Below, piece by piece: positions 1 through 10,000 of a DNA stretch of 64,000 bases. Source of the stretch: Scatophagus argus. Taxonomy: Eukaryota; Chordata; Actinopteri; Scatophagidae. Positions within the stretch are counted from its first letter, which is position 1. Every line of letters begins with the position of its first letter. Location of the stretch: NCBI RefSeq assembly GCF_020382885.2, contig NC_058495.1, forward strand, positions 4,767,627 through 4,831,626, read 5' to 3'. The position numbers and the translations under genes are program-made. Under the pieces are notes generated by a model that made no database searches, had not been told where the DNA came from, and worked only from the letters and a program-made list of their open reading frames with translations.

Positions 1-1506
1 AACAATTCACAGTAGTCATAGTAGTGTGTATGCATTGGTCTCCTCTGGATTAAGATACAGAGGGCATGACCTATTCTTTTGCAATAATCTTCAAAAGGTT
101 CACCGTGTGACAACAGCAAATTGCTCTAAGTAGCCTTTAAGTGCCCAGTAGGACTGATGATTTTACACATTTTCATGGCTGCTGAGTCTAACCAGAAACT
201 TGCTTTCATAAAGAGTTTTATCTCAAGCCTTTATCTTGGCCGTCAATATTATGCAGAAGTGGCCACAATTTAGAGAAGAAAGCCCTGACTTGCAGGGCTC
301 TGACAGGCATTCAATTGGTGTTAATGCCATGAACGAGCAGTTAAAGGCTGACCTCAGCTCTCAGCAGGGCAGATCTTCGCTCAAAGACGTCTGGCTTGAA
401 GTCCCAGTGGGGTTGAAAGTCTACACGATTGGTACTGTTGGCTCCCTTTGGCTCACGAATGAACTATGTCGGGCAGAATAAACAGACATCGCAAAGAGGA
501 GTGAGGAGGGGGGATATACAGCGACTTGAGCAATGAGCCCAGCGCAAGGATCAGCAAAGCCCACACTTCAATATTGATCCGCCCTGTTGTACAGTATTTC
601 TTAAGTCATTTCTTCACTCAGATCCTGAACCAGCAGACCGTGGCCGAACCTCACGTCAATGCAATTAGTATCCAGTTCTAGGCTCTCCCACCAGGAGGCT
701 GTGCTGATGTAGCTGAACTGAGGCTGCCTAATCACTTTGCTATAGATTTGACTGCCAACTGAGGTGCTACAAAACCTTTGGCAGGGTGCCAGTGGTATGG
801 CATTATGTTTTGGATCTGCAGTATGAAAATACATACATAATCTGTGTCCTCACATTCAATTTAAGTTGAATGCTTAAATCAGAGCATCTCATTTTTATGC
901 TGGCATAAAAGTGAAATAGGTGATAAGTAGACAAAAAGAAAGACTGCAGTTTCTTCCATCCAGTTGCCCAACAGTACTTTGTTTGCATACCTCTACTCTA
1001 TTCTCCAGCCAGTGTGGGTCCATTTATCCTGTGTCATCCCTGTTTGGTTCTTGCTTTACCTGGTGTCAAATGGACCCAACCAGGGAAATCTGAATTTCTG
1101 TTAGAATATGGTTAGCTAGTCAAACAGAAAGCATGTAGGTGCTTTCACCTGGCTCCACAATGGCACAGGCAGCAGACTGGATATAGAAGAGCTCTGTTGC
1201 TATGGATACAGCAAACACTGAAAGGGAAGGCAAGTGGCATATCCTGGAAGCAAATGGGAGATGTCTTACATCTGTGTTAAAAAGAATTCCATTCCTTAAG
1301 GCTAGGGCATGACATTTACCTTTTAGCAGTATCCTCTATATTGTTAAAATAGGGACAGAAATTGTTGGCAGACTGTTTATCCTGAGGTTAGTTTTCATTT
1401 TTGGAATGAAACAGGTTTTGTTTATAGATTTGGATGGGTTTTATGTCCTCTGTGAATGGTACACTTTTGGCAAAGAAAAAAACTCTACAACTGGAGAACA
1501 GTTTTG
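1..1506. other. gene-free flank downstream of aadacl4
   Basis: I see no exon, RNA gene or recognisable repeat here. The open frames are short (at most 89 codons) and none resembles a known protein or is bounded by convincing splice sites. This lies 3' of the minus-strand esterase gene, so it is intergenic or distal 3' flank. Confidence 0.5.
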
Positions 1507-1512
1507 TTTATT
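1507..1512 (-). terminator. aadacl4: polyadenylation signal candidate for aadacl4
   Basis: The minus strand reads AATAAA here, 26 nt beyond the stop codon at 1538-1540. If it is used, the 3' UTR would be very short. No cleavage-site data are available, and other signals further downstream could be used instead. Confidence 0.45.
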
Positions 1513-1537
1513 AAAATGTAAAACAAGATACATTGCA

Positions 1538-2321
1538 TTACAGTGTTTTCATATAGTCAGCAACACTATCCACAACCTGTACTGCAGAGGGAAAGGTGAG
1601 CCAGCCCTGGTTAAAAAAGTTAACCATGCCATGAAAACCTTCCATTATATGTTGCCATGTGACATCCCTTCCTAAGTCCAGCAGTCGTTTTCTGTAAAGA
1701 ATCCCATCGTCTCTCAGGACATCATACTCACAGGTGAGGATGAAGGTGGGAGGGGTTTTCTGAATTACAGCATCATCTGCAAGTAAAGGTGAGACCTCAG
1801 GTTCTAAACCAGCTTTGATCGTGTGATACACCTCCCCATCAAATTCTGGGGTTGGGTGCTCACAGATACCCCGTGCAAGGCACTCTGGAGGAAGGTTGGA
1901 AGGGGAGAGCCACTCCTTGTAGCGTGGCCTGAGCTCAGCAGGGACATGGTTGCCTTCCAGAACATCTTGGCACACAGACATGTCCCCATTGAGGTACTGC
2001 AGGAAATAGAAAGCCATTCGGCCACGAAACAATATGGGCACAGCATGATTTTGCTGGTATGAGGGCAGGTTGAAATCTGCCATCTGCAGAGCTGGGTAGA
2101 TGAGGACCTGAGCGCAAGGGGACGGCAGATGTCTGTCCTCTCTTCTCGCTATCCTTTGGCACAGCGCTGCTGCCAGGTTAGCCCCAGTGCTGTCTCCTCC
2201 GACTGCCACTCTGCGAGAGTCCACACTGAACTCTACCTCAGCCACAGACAGGAAGTGACACGTCGCTGTCTCACAATCATCCAGCTGAGCAGGGTACCTG
2301 TGCTCAGGAGCTAATCGGTAA
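1538..2321 (-). CDS. aadacl4: aadacl4 coding exon 4 (residues 157-416, stop)
   Basis: Starts with YRLAPEH after acceptor cctcttag and carries the Ser200, Asp356 and His386 triad. The stop TAA occupies 1538-1540. An open frame continuing upstream to 2488 is intronic read-through, not protein. Confidence 0.92.
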
Positions 2322-3824
2322 CTAAGAGGGGTAAGAGGAAGGACAACGAGACAATATGTTGAATTCTGGCTCTTTAGAAGACAAAATAAGTTTTGGATAT
2401 TTGTATGCATTGTCAAAAAAGTGTAAGTACCCAACGGAAACAACAGTCGTGTTTGACTCCTTGGCAATGTGTCGACAGACCTCATCAACAGAATCTGTTC
2501 AGAATTAGCAGGATATCACAATTAGCAAAAGATACCTTAGAGATACTTGAAGCAACCAAGCACTGCAGAGAGAAGTCCATCTACACTCATTATGGACTCA
2601 GACAACACGTTATTGAAGAAAAGAATTAGATTCGTTAAACATTAACTTATATCTAGACATGGAAAGTACTATACTACGAACTATTTAATTGCAATTTTGT
2701 AGTTCATTCAAATATTTAGATAGCTTGTCTTACCTTTCTTCCACTGCACTACATCTTGGAGGAATATAATGAATTTTTTACTTGTTTTTTGAGTAGTTAT
2801 GAGTTATTAAAAATCGCAAGGATCTTAAAAAATGTGCTGAATTTTATAAGGTCAAACTAACCAACAGTATATAAAGTAATCTACTTTTCATAATCTTCAA
2901 TGCATTTTTAGTTAGCAGAACAGACTCTTTTTTTACAGTATGACATTTCTACTAGTGCTTAAATAAATTATCTGAACTTTGTATACCTATATTGCCCAAC
3001 ACCCATCCTCCTCCAGGGAAATACACAAGTCCTCTTTTGAGGCCGTCACACACAGTGGTAGGTTCATAGACACGCACTGGCACCTCACAAAACTTCAGGT
3101 CCTTCACTCGCAGGCCCGCAGGAACTGGATTTACGCAAGTCAGAAAATGGGCCACAAACCATCGGATAAAGCTGACCTGGTGACAAATACCCAGACGATG
3201 CAGGATCCGGCCCTTGCAGAAGAGGAACCACAGACGTACCACAAGTGGGAGACAATGTTTGAAAAAAAAAGAAACGAAAAGATGTTCTTTATAGATAAAG
3301 TCAAAGTGAAAGTTATTCTGTATGAGAAACCATATTTATTATGACAACATCAAAGAAGGAGAACACATGACCTTTCCTTTATTTCACCTTTGCTAGACTT
3401 GATTTCTTATCTAAAATTTCTCTGATCTAAGCGTTATCGGTTACTGGAGGACAAAGAAAGGACAGCCATGTCTGACATGAGCCTACAAGAGTAGAGTGGA
3501 TTTTTTTTTAAATCTTGTACAAGCTGAGGCATTTTCTTTTTTTCCTCCATGGAATAAGTTAATTAAGTTAAAGCTAATTATAACAGACACAATAACACAC
3601 AGGAAACATGAAATAATAAGCATGAACAATTTACTGTAGATACTCACCACAATTGCTATGCCAACAAACAAACCATGAACTATGTGCAGTTTCCTACTAT
3701 TTGCAACCCCACGAGGAATGTCTGAATTCATCAGCTCAGAATACACAAGTCCAATTACCAGAAGAAGGAAGGCTGCAAAAAGAGCAGAGAAGCCAATTAT
3801 TAAAATTGCCGAGCCGATGTCCAT
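1538..3824 (-). CDS. aadacl4: arylacetamide deacetylase-like 4 (AADACL4-like) membrane esterase, 4 exons, 416 aa
   Basis: Spliced as 3824-3648, 3212-2987, 2494-2431 and 2321-1538; every junction has GT/AG and the phases 0/1/2 join without a frameshift. The product is a hormone-sensitive-lipase-type alpha/beta hydrolase: an N-terminal hydrophobic anchor (about residues 5-28), so probably ER membrane with a lumenal catalytic domain; YRLAPEH at 157-163; nucleophile motif GDSTG at 198-202 with Ser200; acid Asp356 in CEYDVLRDD; His386 in EGFHG. This is the full serine-hydrolase triad. Length fits the family (about 400 aa). The N-terminal TDIP-like and LGIC segments and WLSPSNLP at 293-300 favour AADACL4 over NCEH1 or AADAC. 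Oddity: the usual HGGG oxyanion motif reads PGGG (residues 125-128). It is divergent from dhrs3, as in human. The substrate is unknown; carboxyl-ester hydrolysis is inferred from the family. The start ATG has a good context (GGACATGG). Confidence 0.92.
2431..2494 (-). CDS. aadacl4: aadacl4 coding exon 3 (64 nt, residues 135-156)
   Basis: A small exon encoding DSVDEVCRHIAKES then NTTVVSV and the split Gly156. Acceptor ctgaacag, donor GG|gtactt. It was found by splicing, because it is read in a different frame from the neighbouring open frame; including it gives the family-typical VVSVGYRLAPE. Confidence 0.88.
2987..3212 (-). CDS. aadacl4: aadacl4 coding exon 2 (residues 60-134)
   Basis: Starts GRILHRLGIC after a pyrimidine-rich acceptor ending in CAAG, and ends ...WVLGNI plus one base before gtatac. 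It contains the altered oxyanion motif FPGGGW at 124-129. Confidence 0.87.
3648..3824 (-). CDS. aadacl4: aadacl4 coding exon 1 (residues 1-59)
   Basis: Begins MDIGSAILIIG and holds the membrane anchor. It ends in GTG|gtgagt (phase 0) and joins to the exon at 3212. Confidence 0.88.
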
Positions 3825-5501
3825 GTCCGGTGTTGCTGGTGTGCTCTGCTAAAGGTAAGTCATTAGGAGTAAATGTTTTATCTACCTGCTTTCAGCCTCT
3901 TTCCGCCCCTCCCATGTCCACTTGAAATGCAATCTGACCTTGGTTTCAGTTAGAGTGTTGCCATGGAAAAAAATAATTATATTCTTCATCATATTTTATG
4001 GCTATGTAATCAAAGTAATTGCTTGTTTCCCAAAGAAACCAAGTTGTTTCACCATGGAATATAACACAAAATATTTTTATGTTTATAGAGCAAATTTTAA
4101 TTAGTCATACGTTTCAGCTGTACCCATTATGTTGCCTTCCAATTTTTGGCAATATTTTCACAGATATCTGGAGGTTGTTATCTTATTTCTTTCCTTGCTT
4201 TCTTTAATGCTCCTGTTATTGAAGAAAGCTCTGCTGCCCTCGATACAGTCTGGCATTTTACCGTCTGGCGTCTAAGAGAAGGAAATGTTGAGAGATGCTC
4301 CCCAATGACGGCTGGCTGAAACCACCCTTATCTGAACTTTCACTGCTGATCTGTAGATGGCAGTGATAGCATGAGTATAAATAAAGAGTTCCTTCTGAAA
4401 TACACACTATTTACATTTTTGCATTCTGCATGCAGCCGGAACCCATTTGTGACTTGCAGTAATGTTGTGCTTTGTTTTGTTTTTGCAAATCCATTAACTG
4501 AAGTTCAATTTCACTTCAGCTGAGAATACTTTGGTACAATTTTCCAGCGCAACTTGACTTTGGGTTCACTTTTTTTTTTTATAAATTTCCCAAATGAAGA
4601 CAGCATCTGCAGTCATGTTGTCCTGGAGTTTTTAGCAGCCCCCGAGAACCTCTCCGCCTTCCCTAAGTAGCTGAGCCCGGCACAAAGCAACCATTGTGAG
4701 GCTGCTCTTTAAACCCATCCCAGTTGCTGAAAAAGCCCTGCATTCAGCAATACCCAGCGAAAATCACAGTGCCAGGGCCAAAAATCACAGACTAGAATCT
4801 TGTCTGAGGCACATGAATTCACAGGATTTGTTTAGGAGGCATCCGTGCAGTCTTCTGTTTGTCACTCTGCCGAGCATCTGAGACAGGGCTGACCTATTTC
4901 CCAAATTGCACTGTCGCACACAGAAAGATATATTCTGCTTCAAAAATATTATTACCACAACAAATTAGGTTCAAACAATTGATGTGGTTTTGCACACAGG
5001 AGACCACTGCAAATGTAGAGCACACTGTGTACCATGAAAGTTTTTAAAAAATCATCTACATTCAGTAAGGTATAAAACCCACCATGCTTATAAAACTGAA
5101 AACAATATTTGCTGCAGCTTTTGATACAAAAATCACCTTGACTTCACATGCATTATGAAGCTATAGATGTGTTTGCAGGTTTGTCTGCATTAGAATACTG
5201 TTGCTGGATAACACAGAGATTGTAACTGGATGAAGGACAGATGTACCCAGATTGCCCAATGCAAAGGTAATTATTTTCCAGTTTTGGTATGTTTTGTTTG
5301 TCTGAAACTCATTTTGCATGTTGTTTCTATCTATTATTCTGAGTTTACTAATTTAGATTTTACAGAGTGTAAATTAGTGAAAATGGATTAGGGATTCGGG
5401 GAATAAGAGTCAACAACTGACCTTCTTTCTTACTTACTACACCTTTGAATGGTGTCTGTTCACCTGTCAACTGACAAATCCTGCACAGTATCCCTTTAAG
5501 T

Positions 5502-5636
5502 ATATTTTGCTGATAATACATTCTTTTACTTCAGCAAGGTATTTAATGCAGGACTTTAACTTGGTGGAGTTGTGGAGTATATTCACAGTGTTGTACTTTT
5601 ACTTTTGCTTAAGGATCTGAATTTCTTTACTTTAGG
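5502..5636 (+). repeat. teleost interspersed repeat, 3' half (hAT-type MITE-like)
   Basis: The wording 'ttttgctgataata', 'aatgcaggacttt', 'gtggagtatattcacagtg' and 'aaggatctgaattt' matches, from memory, the 3' half of a very common teleost non-autonomous element rich in ACTTTTACTT. Related degenerate copies lie at 14631-14790 and 23612-24020. The hAT assignment is from recall and is not proven here. Confidence 0.55.
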
Positions 5637-5699
5637 CAACCAGGTGAAGTTCTACTCAATTCAAATTATAAATATTCTGGGACGCAGTGGGACGACCAC

Positions 5700-5737
5700 T
5701 GGGGGGCCCCGGACCACAGTTTGAGAACCATCGCTGT
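5700..5737. repeat. possible hAT-type element terminus
   Basis: Contains 'cagtttgagaaccatcgctg', similar to the reverse complement of the terminal sequence CAGTGGTTCTCAAAC shared by many vertebrate hAT elements. It lies about 200 bp upstream of the dhrs3 TATA box. The opposite terminus was not identified. Confidence 0.35.
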
Positions 5738-5885
5738 AGGCACATGAAGGGGGTGGGGAAGAGACAAGTAGCCTACGCAACCACTGAGGGCAGACGGGCA
5801 CTGGAACAAAATATTCATCCCTACTTAACATGTCAGTCAGGATTAATGCCCTTACAACCCTCTCCTTTAGGTTCAGCCAGGTCCT

Positions 5886-5927
5886 ATTGGAAGTACCGAA
5901 GCCAGGGCAGAGGCGGTAATATATAAG
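5886..5927 (+). promoter_or_regulatory. dhrs3: dhrs3 core promoter: inverted CCAAT box and TATA box
   Basis: An inverted CCAAT (attgg) sits at 5886-5890 and TATATAAG at 5920-5927, spaced about 30 bp as in many TATA promoters. This predicts transcription starting near 5950, 370 nt before the dhrs3 start codon. Just upstream, GGTTCA (5870-5875) and AGGTCC (5879-5884) form an imperfect direct repeat of nuclear-receptor half-sites with a 3-nt gap; this is weak evidence only. Confidence 0.6.
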
Positions 5928-5949
5928 GCAGAACAGGGGAGGACAGGAA

Positions 5950-6320
5950 CACAACACCAAAGCCCAGCGGTTTCAGTAGCGCACACAACGGAGCGCCGCC
6001 TGGACTTGTGTTTCACGTCTCTGCGTCTCTACCAGTTGTTGACAGGCGTAATGACTGATCGCTCATACATTTCGAGAGCGTGATGCACGTCGACTAACAT
6101 GTCAGAGCTCCTTGATGTCACACAGTTCTGCTTTTGAAATATTTTTTTCGCAAGTGGACCACTCATGCAGCAGTTTGTGAGGCTGCAGGTGATACTGTTT
6201 GCATGCGGCTAAAGTTGCAGGAGCTCACCAGTCGCTGTGTTTGCGCTGTTGGAGGATATCAGTTGCGCACGTAAACTTGCAGCGTAAAAAATTAGACTTG
6301 AGCCGTGAGCACTTTCCGAG
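5950..6320 (+). other. dhrs3: predicted dhrs3 5' leader with six upstream ORFs
   Basis: If transcription starts about 25-30 nt after the TATA box and the leader is unspliced, it contains short uORFs at 6051-6083, 6083-6097, 6099-6137, 6115-6180, 6165-6212 and 6203-6274. The first stop overlaps the next start (TGATG at 6081-6085). All terminate before the main ATG at 6321, so reinitiation or leaky scanning would be needed for dhrs3 translation. Confidence 0.5.
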
Positions 6321-6515
6321 ATGGAGTTGAAGAGCGCGTGTCGTATGTTTCTTTTCCCGGTTCAAATGCTCTATTATTTAGTCAGAGCAAGTTTGTTTTC
6401 GCTGTTGCCAAGCAGAAGGAAGGACCTAACCAAGGAGGTTGTATTGATCACCGGAGGGGGACGAGGCATCGGGCGTCACCTGGCCATAGAGTTTGCCAAG
6501 CAGGGGGCCAGAAAG
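6321..6515 (+). CDS. dhrs3: dhrs3 exon 1 coding part (residues 1-65)
   Basis: Encodes the membrane anchor and the cofactor-binding TGGGRGIG. Ends AGAAAG|gtaatt in phase 0. Confidence 0.95.
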
Positions 6516-7009
6516 GTAATTTCATTTAACCATAGGCTACTTGTTGCATCCACATTTGCTCTGTACATAGCAATGCTGCTTAGCTAGCTGTTAAAGTTAT
6601 TTTGCGAGCAGGTTGTTTTGGCAAGGCTGTGGTTTGTGTCAAAGCAGCAGTAGGCCCAGGACTTGGGCAGCCTGAATACCCCCTGCCCACCTCCTCCCGG
6701 TAGCTCGGTGAGTCCTCCCCACCCTGTTCAAAGGGGTTTGTTGTTCCGCTGTTCTATGAATGCAGGGATCATAACCTCTAAGTAGCCTAGTTGGTCCAGT
6801 GAGACTGGACACATTGCCCTCAATTTTGGTTCAAGTACTGTACAACAGCTTAGGTCAACCAGAGGGCAGGTCTGGGCAGTCTTTATGGCTGGTTGATGTG
6901 ATTAAGTGCAGCATTGGGCTGACATTCATTCTGCTAAGGTCTGAGGTGATTCTGATATGACATGTCCACAAAGTGTATTATCCAAAGATCTAGGCTGTGA
7001 TAAAGGTAT

Positions 7010-7049
<40 letters not shown>

Positions 7050-10000
7050 AGCGCGCATTTTGGAGTTGGGGGAGGGGTGGGGGTGTGCATAAAGCCTGAC
7101 TAAAACTGCTTCAGAGCCTTATAACAACCCTGCTATTTTCCTATTGTTATTTCTTGCCATTTTTAAGCAGTCTTTGCAGTGTTGCAAAATCTGCCAACAT
7201 ATCACAGTACAACAAAAGGCTCCATAATGCTTTTAATAAAAGCCAGATTAGGTTTTGTTTACAAGCATAGCATGAGGACATGAGATGCCTTTTATGGGGT
7301 GTATGCAAAATTTAAAAAAAAAAAACCCCAAGAAAAACAGTTAGAGAGGGAGGAACGGATTACATTATCTTGGATTAGTCTAATGCAAAGGTGGCATTTT
7401 TAGAGAAAGAAATATGATGAAAAGTAATTTTCACTGTGAGAGTGAGGTTAGGACTCAACATTATTTGGATGTTAAGGTGAATTTTGCATGCTGTTGTGCA
7501 CGTTTTGATTACTAACTAGAATAAAATCAACTGTGTAGCATGATGTTCTATTTGAAAGTTAAGGGGATCGAAAAGCTACCAAATTACAGTACATTGTTAA
7601 GTTGGACTAACCTTTTGGATGTCATGTTTGCAAATCCTGAAATTGCAAATCAATATTCTCATTCAAAATAATTTTAGATAATCACCCCATCCATCAAAAC
7701 CATGCACCCTCCTGTCTCTCCCCACCCTCACTATCCCTCACCCACCCCCCAACAAGGAGCCATCACTTTGGCCTGAAATGCTCCAGTGGCTACACACACA
7801 GTTCCTTATCACTGCATGTCAGGCTCTGATCCCATCATCCTTTTCAGCTACATTTTGTCTACTAATCCAGTGGATGAGGATGAACATTACACAGCTGAGT
7901 GCCTGATGAGCCGCTGGTGTCCCTTTAGCAATAATGTGTTAATACAGAGCAGCTCTATTTTTGATCACCTCAGATGGGAGTCATCATTACACAGAGAAGA
8001 AAATGGTGGTAATTCCCCTGATAGAAAGTAGCCCAGCTGAAAGCAGTGAGTTGTAATTATTCGTGCACGTGTGATACAAGCTCATCTCAGATGCTCTCAA
8101 TTTTAGTATCTTGAAAACTTTGCTAAAAGCTCAATGAAACAGTAACTGCCTCCCCCCATCTTTCAATGCAATCTCCTAGGGGAATGAGCAAGAAGAAACC
8201 AGTGGGTTTTAAAAGCCTTACTTTGCAGCTGCACAACAAAGGATGTCACCATGCTTTTCAGCACCCCATTGTTGGGTATTATCAAGGTGTGAAGGCTCTG
8301 AAAACAACACCTGTGGTAATGTGTATGACAATTACTCTCTGCCTAAAGAGATGCTAAAAGGAAATAGGACGGTAATTATGAATAGGACTAACCTCTACCA
8401 ACCCGCGCTCACCCCAGTTTGAGCCCTTTTGTGATTGGCAGCCGGAATTTCCTTTTCCCTCTCGGTGGCTTTGGTGTTTTCACGGTGTGAGGAAGACTAT
8501 CTGCAGCGCTGATGAAAGAATCCAGCGAGATGGAGAGCCAGGGACCCAGGAGGGGAGCCAGGTCTTCTTGTGTGCTGTTAGGGGTGAACTGTTGCAGAAC
8601 GAAGCTCTGAAACAATAAACCAGACCAAAGTACTTTCAAAAATGGCATCTGGGTTCAGAGCACTGTAAGAGTTCTTTCAGAACAATCCCAGTAAATAGCT
8701 GACAACTTGAAATAGCATATTTCAGTACCATTACAACTTGAGTACAAAGTGTTTGCAGAAAACATTGATTTTTATGTGGTTGTTAACATTACATAAAGAG
8801 ATCAATGTGAAGACAAACCAAACTGAGATGCTGACAACACGTTTATGTGGGTGTGCACGTGTGAGTGTGTGTGTGTGTGTGTGTTGTGCTGGAGGCGGGA
8901 AGCACACCGCTCCCAGCTGGGTATTGCCCTGCAACTGACCTTGCGGTCTCCGCAGTAATTAGACAGCGGCAGGCGACTGCCTCCTGAACTCCTGCTGCCC
9001 CTTCTGTGTGCCGCCTCTGTGCTGGCCCATACAATGGGTGTGAAAAGGAGGGTTCATACCCACCCATACATTCAGACCTGAGAGATAGAGTATCACTGTA
9101 ATTCAGCTAGAGCTACTGGGGACACACAGACCTACACCACAGCCAGTATTGAGTGGCATCTGCACTCTCTCTCTGGGTCTTGTGTCAAGCTTTGTCACAT
9201 TAATTTGTTGATTGGAGAGCTTTTACTTACAGCATGTGCTGATATTAAGTCTTGTTAGACATGCCTGGCCAGAACGATCACTGGTTTATCGCTGATAGCA
9301 AAGAAGTCTTGTGCAAGGTCAATTAAAAACAGTTTCTTACTGTTTCTGCAGATTGCAATTTGGCCGGTGCTTGTTTGTTCTGAGGGTTTCGTGTGTTGTG
9401 ACTGGTGATAAACCTAATGAATTAAATAACGTTTTAACTGAAGAGCACAGTTTGAGTGCTAACTTTTAATGAGAGCTGTCAGCTTTGTTTGTAAGGCTCA
9501 AATCCTATTAAAAGCTTTCAGTTATTTATCAAGACCTGTCTGCCTTTACTGATTACTCAAATGGGTTTGCAAATGAAGCAAACAAAAAAAACCCAATCCA
9601 GACAAACTCAAACAAGGGCTGTTTACAGAGGGAGCCAAACCCTTATTGCTTTGGATCTGATAAAGAAATAAAGAACACATTTCAGACTTTAATCTTCGAT
9701 GTGCCTGGAGCTTTACAGTGTCAGGTTTCTGTGTTTGATTCGCGTCCGACATTATTTCTATCACACAGTTATTGACACATGAATCCTACATGAAAGCAAT
9801 ATCAAAACAGTAATTTGAGGATTTTTAAGTGTTGCTGCTTTGCAAATTAACACACTGTCATTGCCAGTATGTTTGGCTCAAGATAAATGCTTTGTAAAAT
9901 TTAAAAGCTTGGCACTGTCTGAAAGTGTCCTGTTACTGCACAATGACAGGTTCAATACATGCAAAATACAATGTGTGATCATCTATAAGGGGAGTCCTGC

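Larger units (their letters stand above)
3825..5919. other. divergent intergenic region between aadacl4 and dhrs3
   Basis: About 2.1 kb separates the aadacl4 start codon from the dhrs3 TATA box. It must carry the aadacl4 promoter and leader, but I see no clear TATA box on the minus strand near 3830-3900. The right-hand third holds transposon remnants (5502-5636 and about 5700-5737). No coding exon is recognisable. Confidence 0.6.

Noticed and set aside
2322..2488. Upstream extension of the esterase open frame to 2488
   Set aside because: The stretch from 2322 to 2430 is an intron. Splicing at 2430/2321 restores the family sequence VVSVGYRLAPE, while the extension has no resemblance.
2979..3344. 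121-codon plus-strand open frame
   Set aside because: It is antisense to aadacl4 exon 2 and shows no family resemblance.
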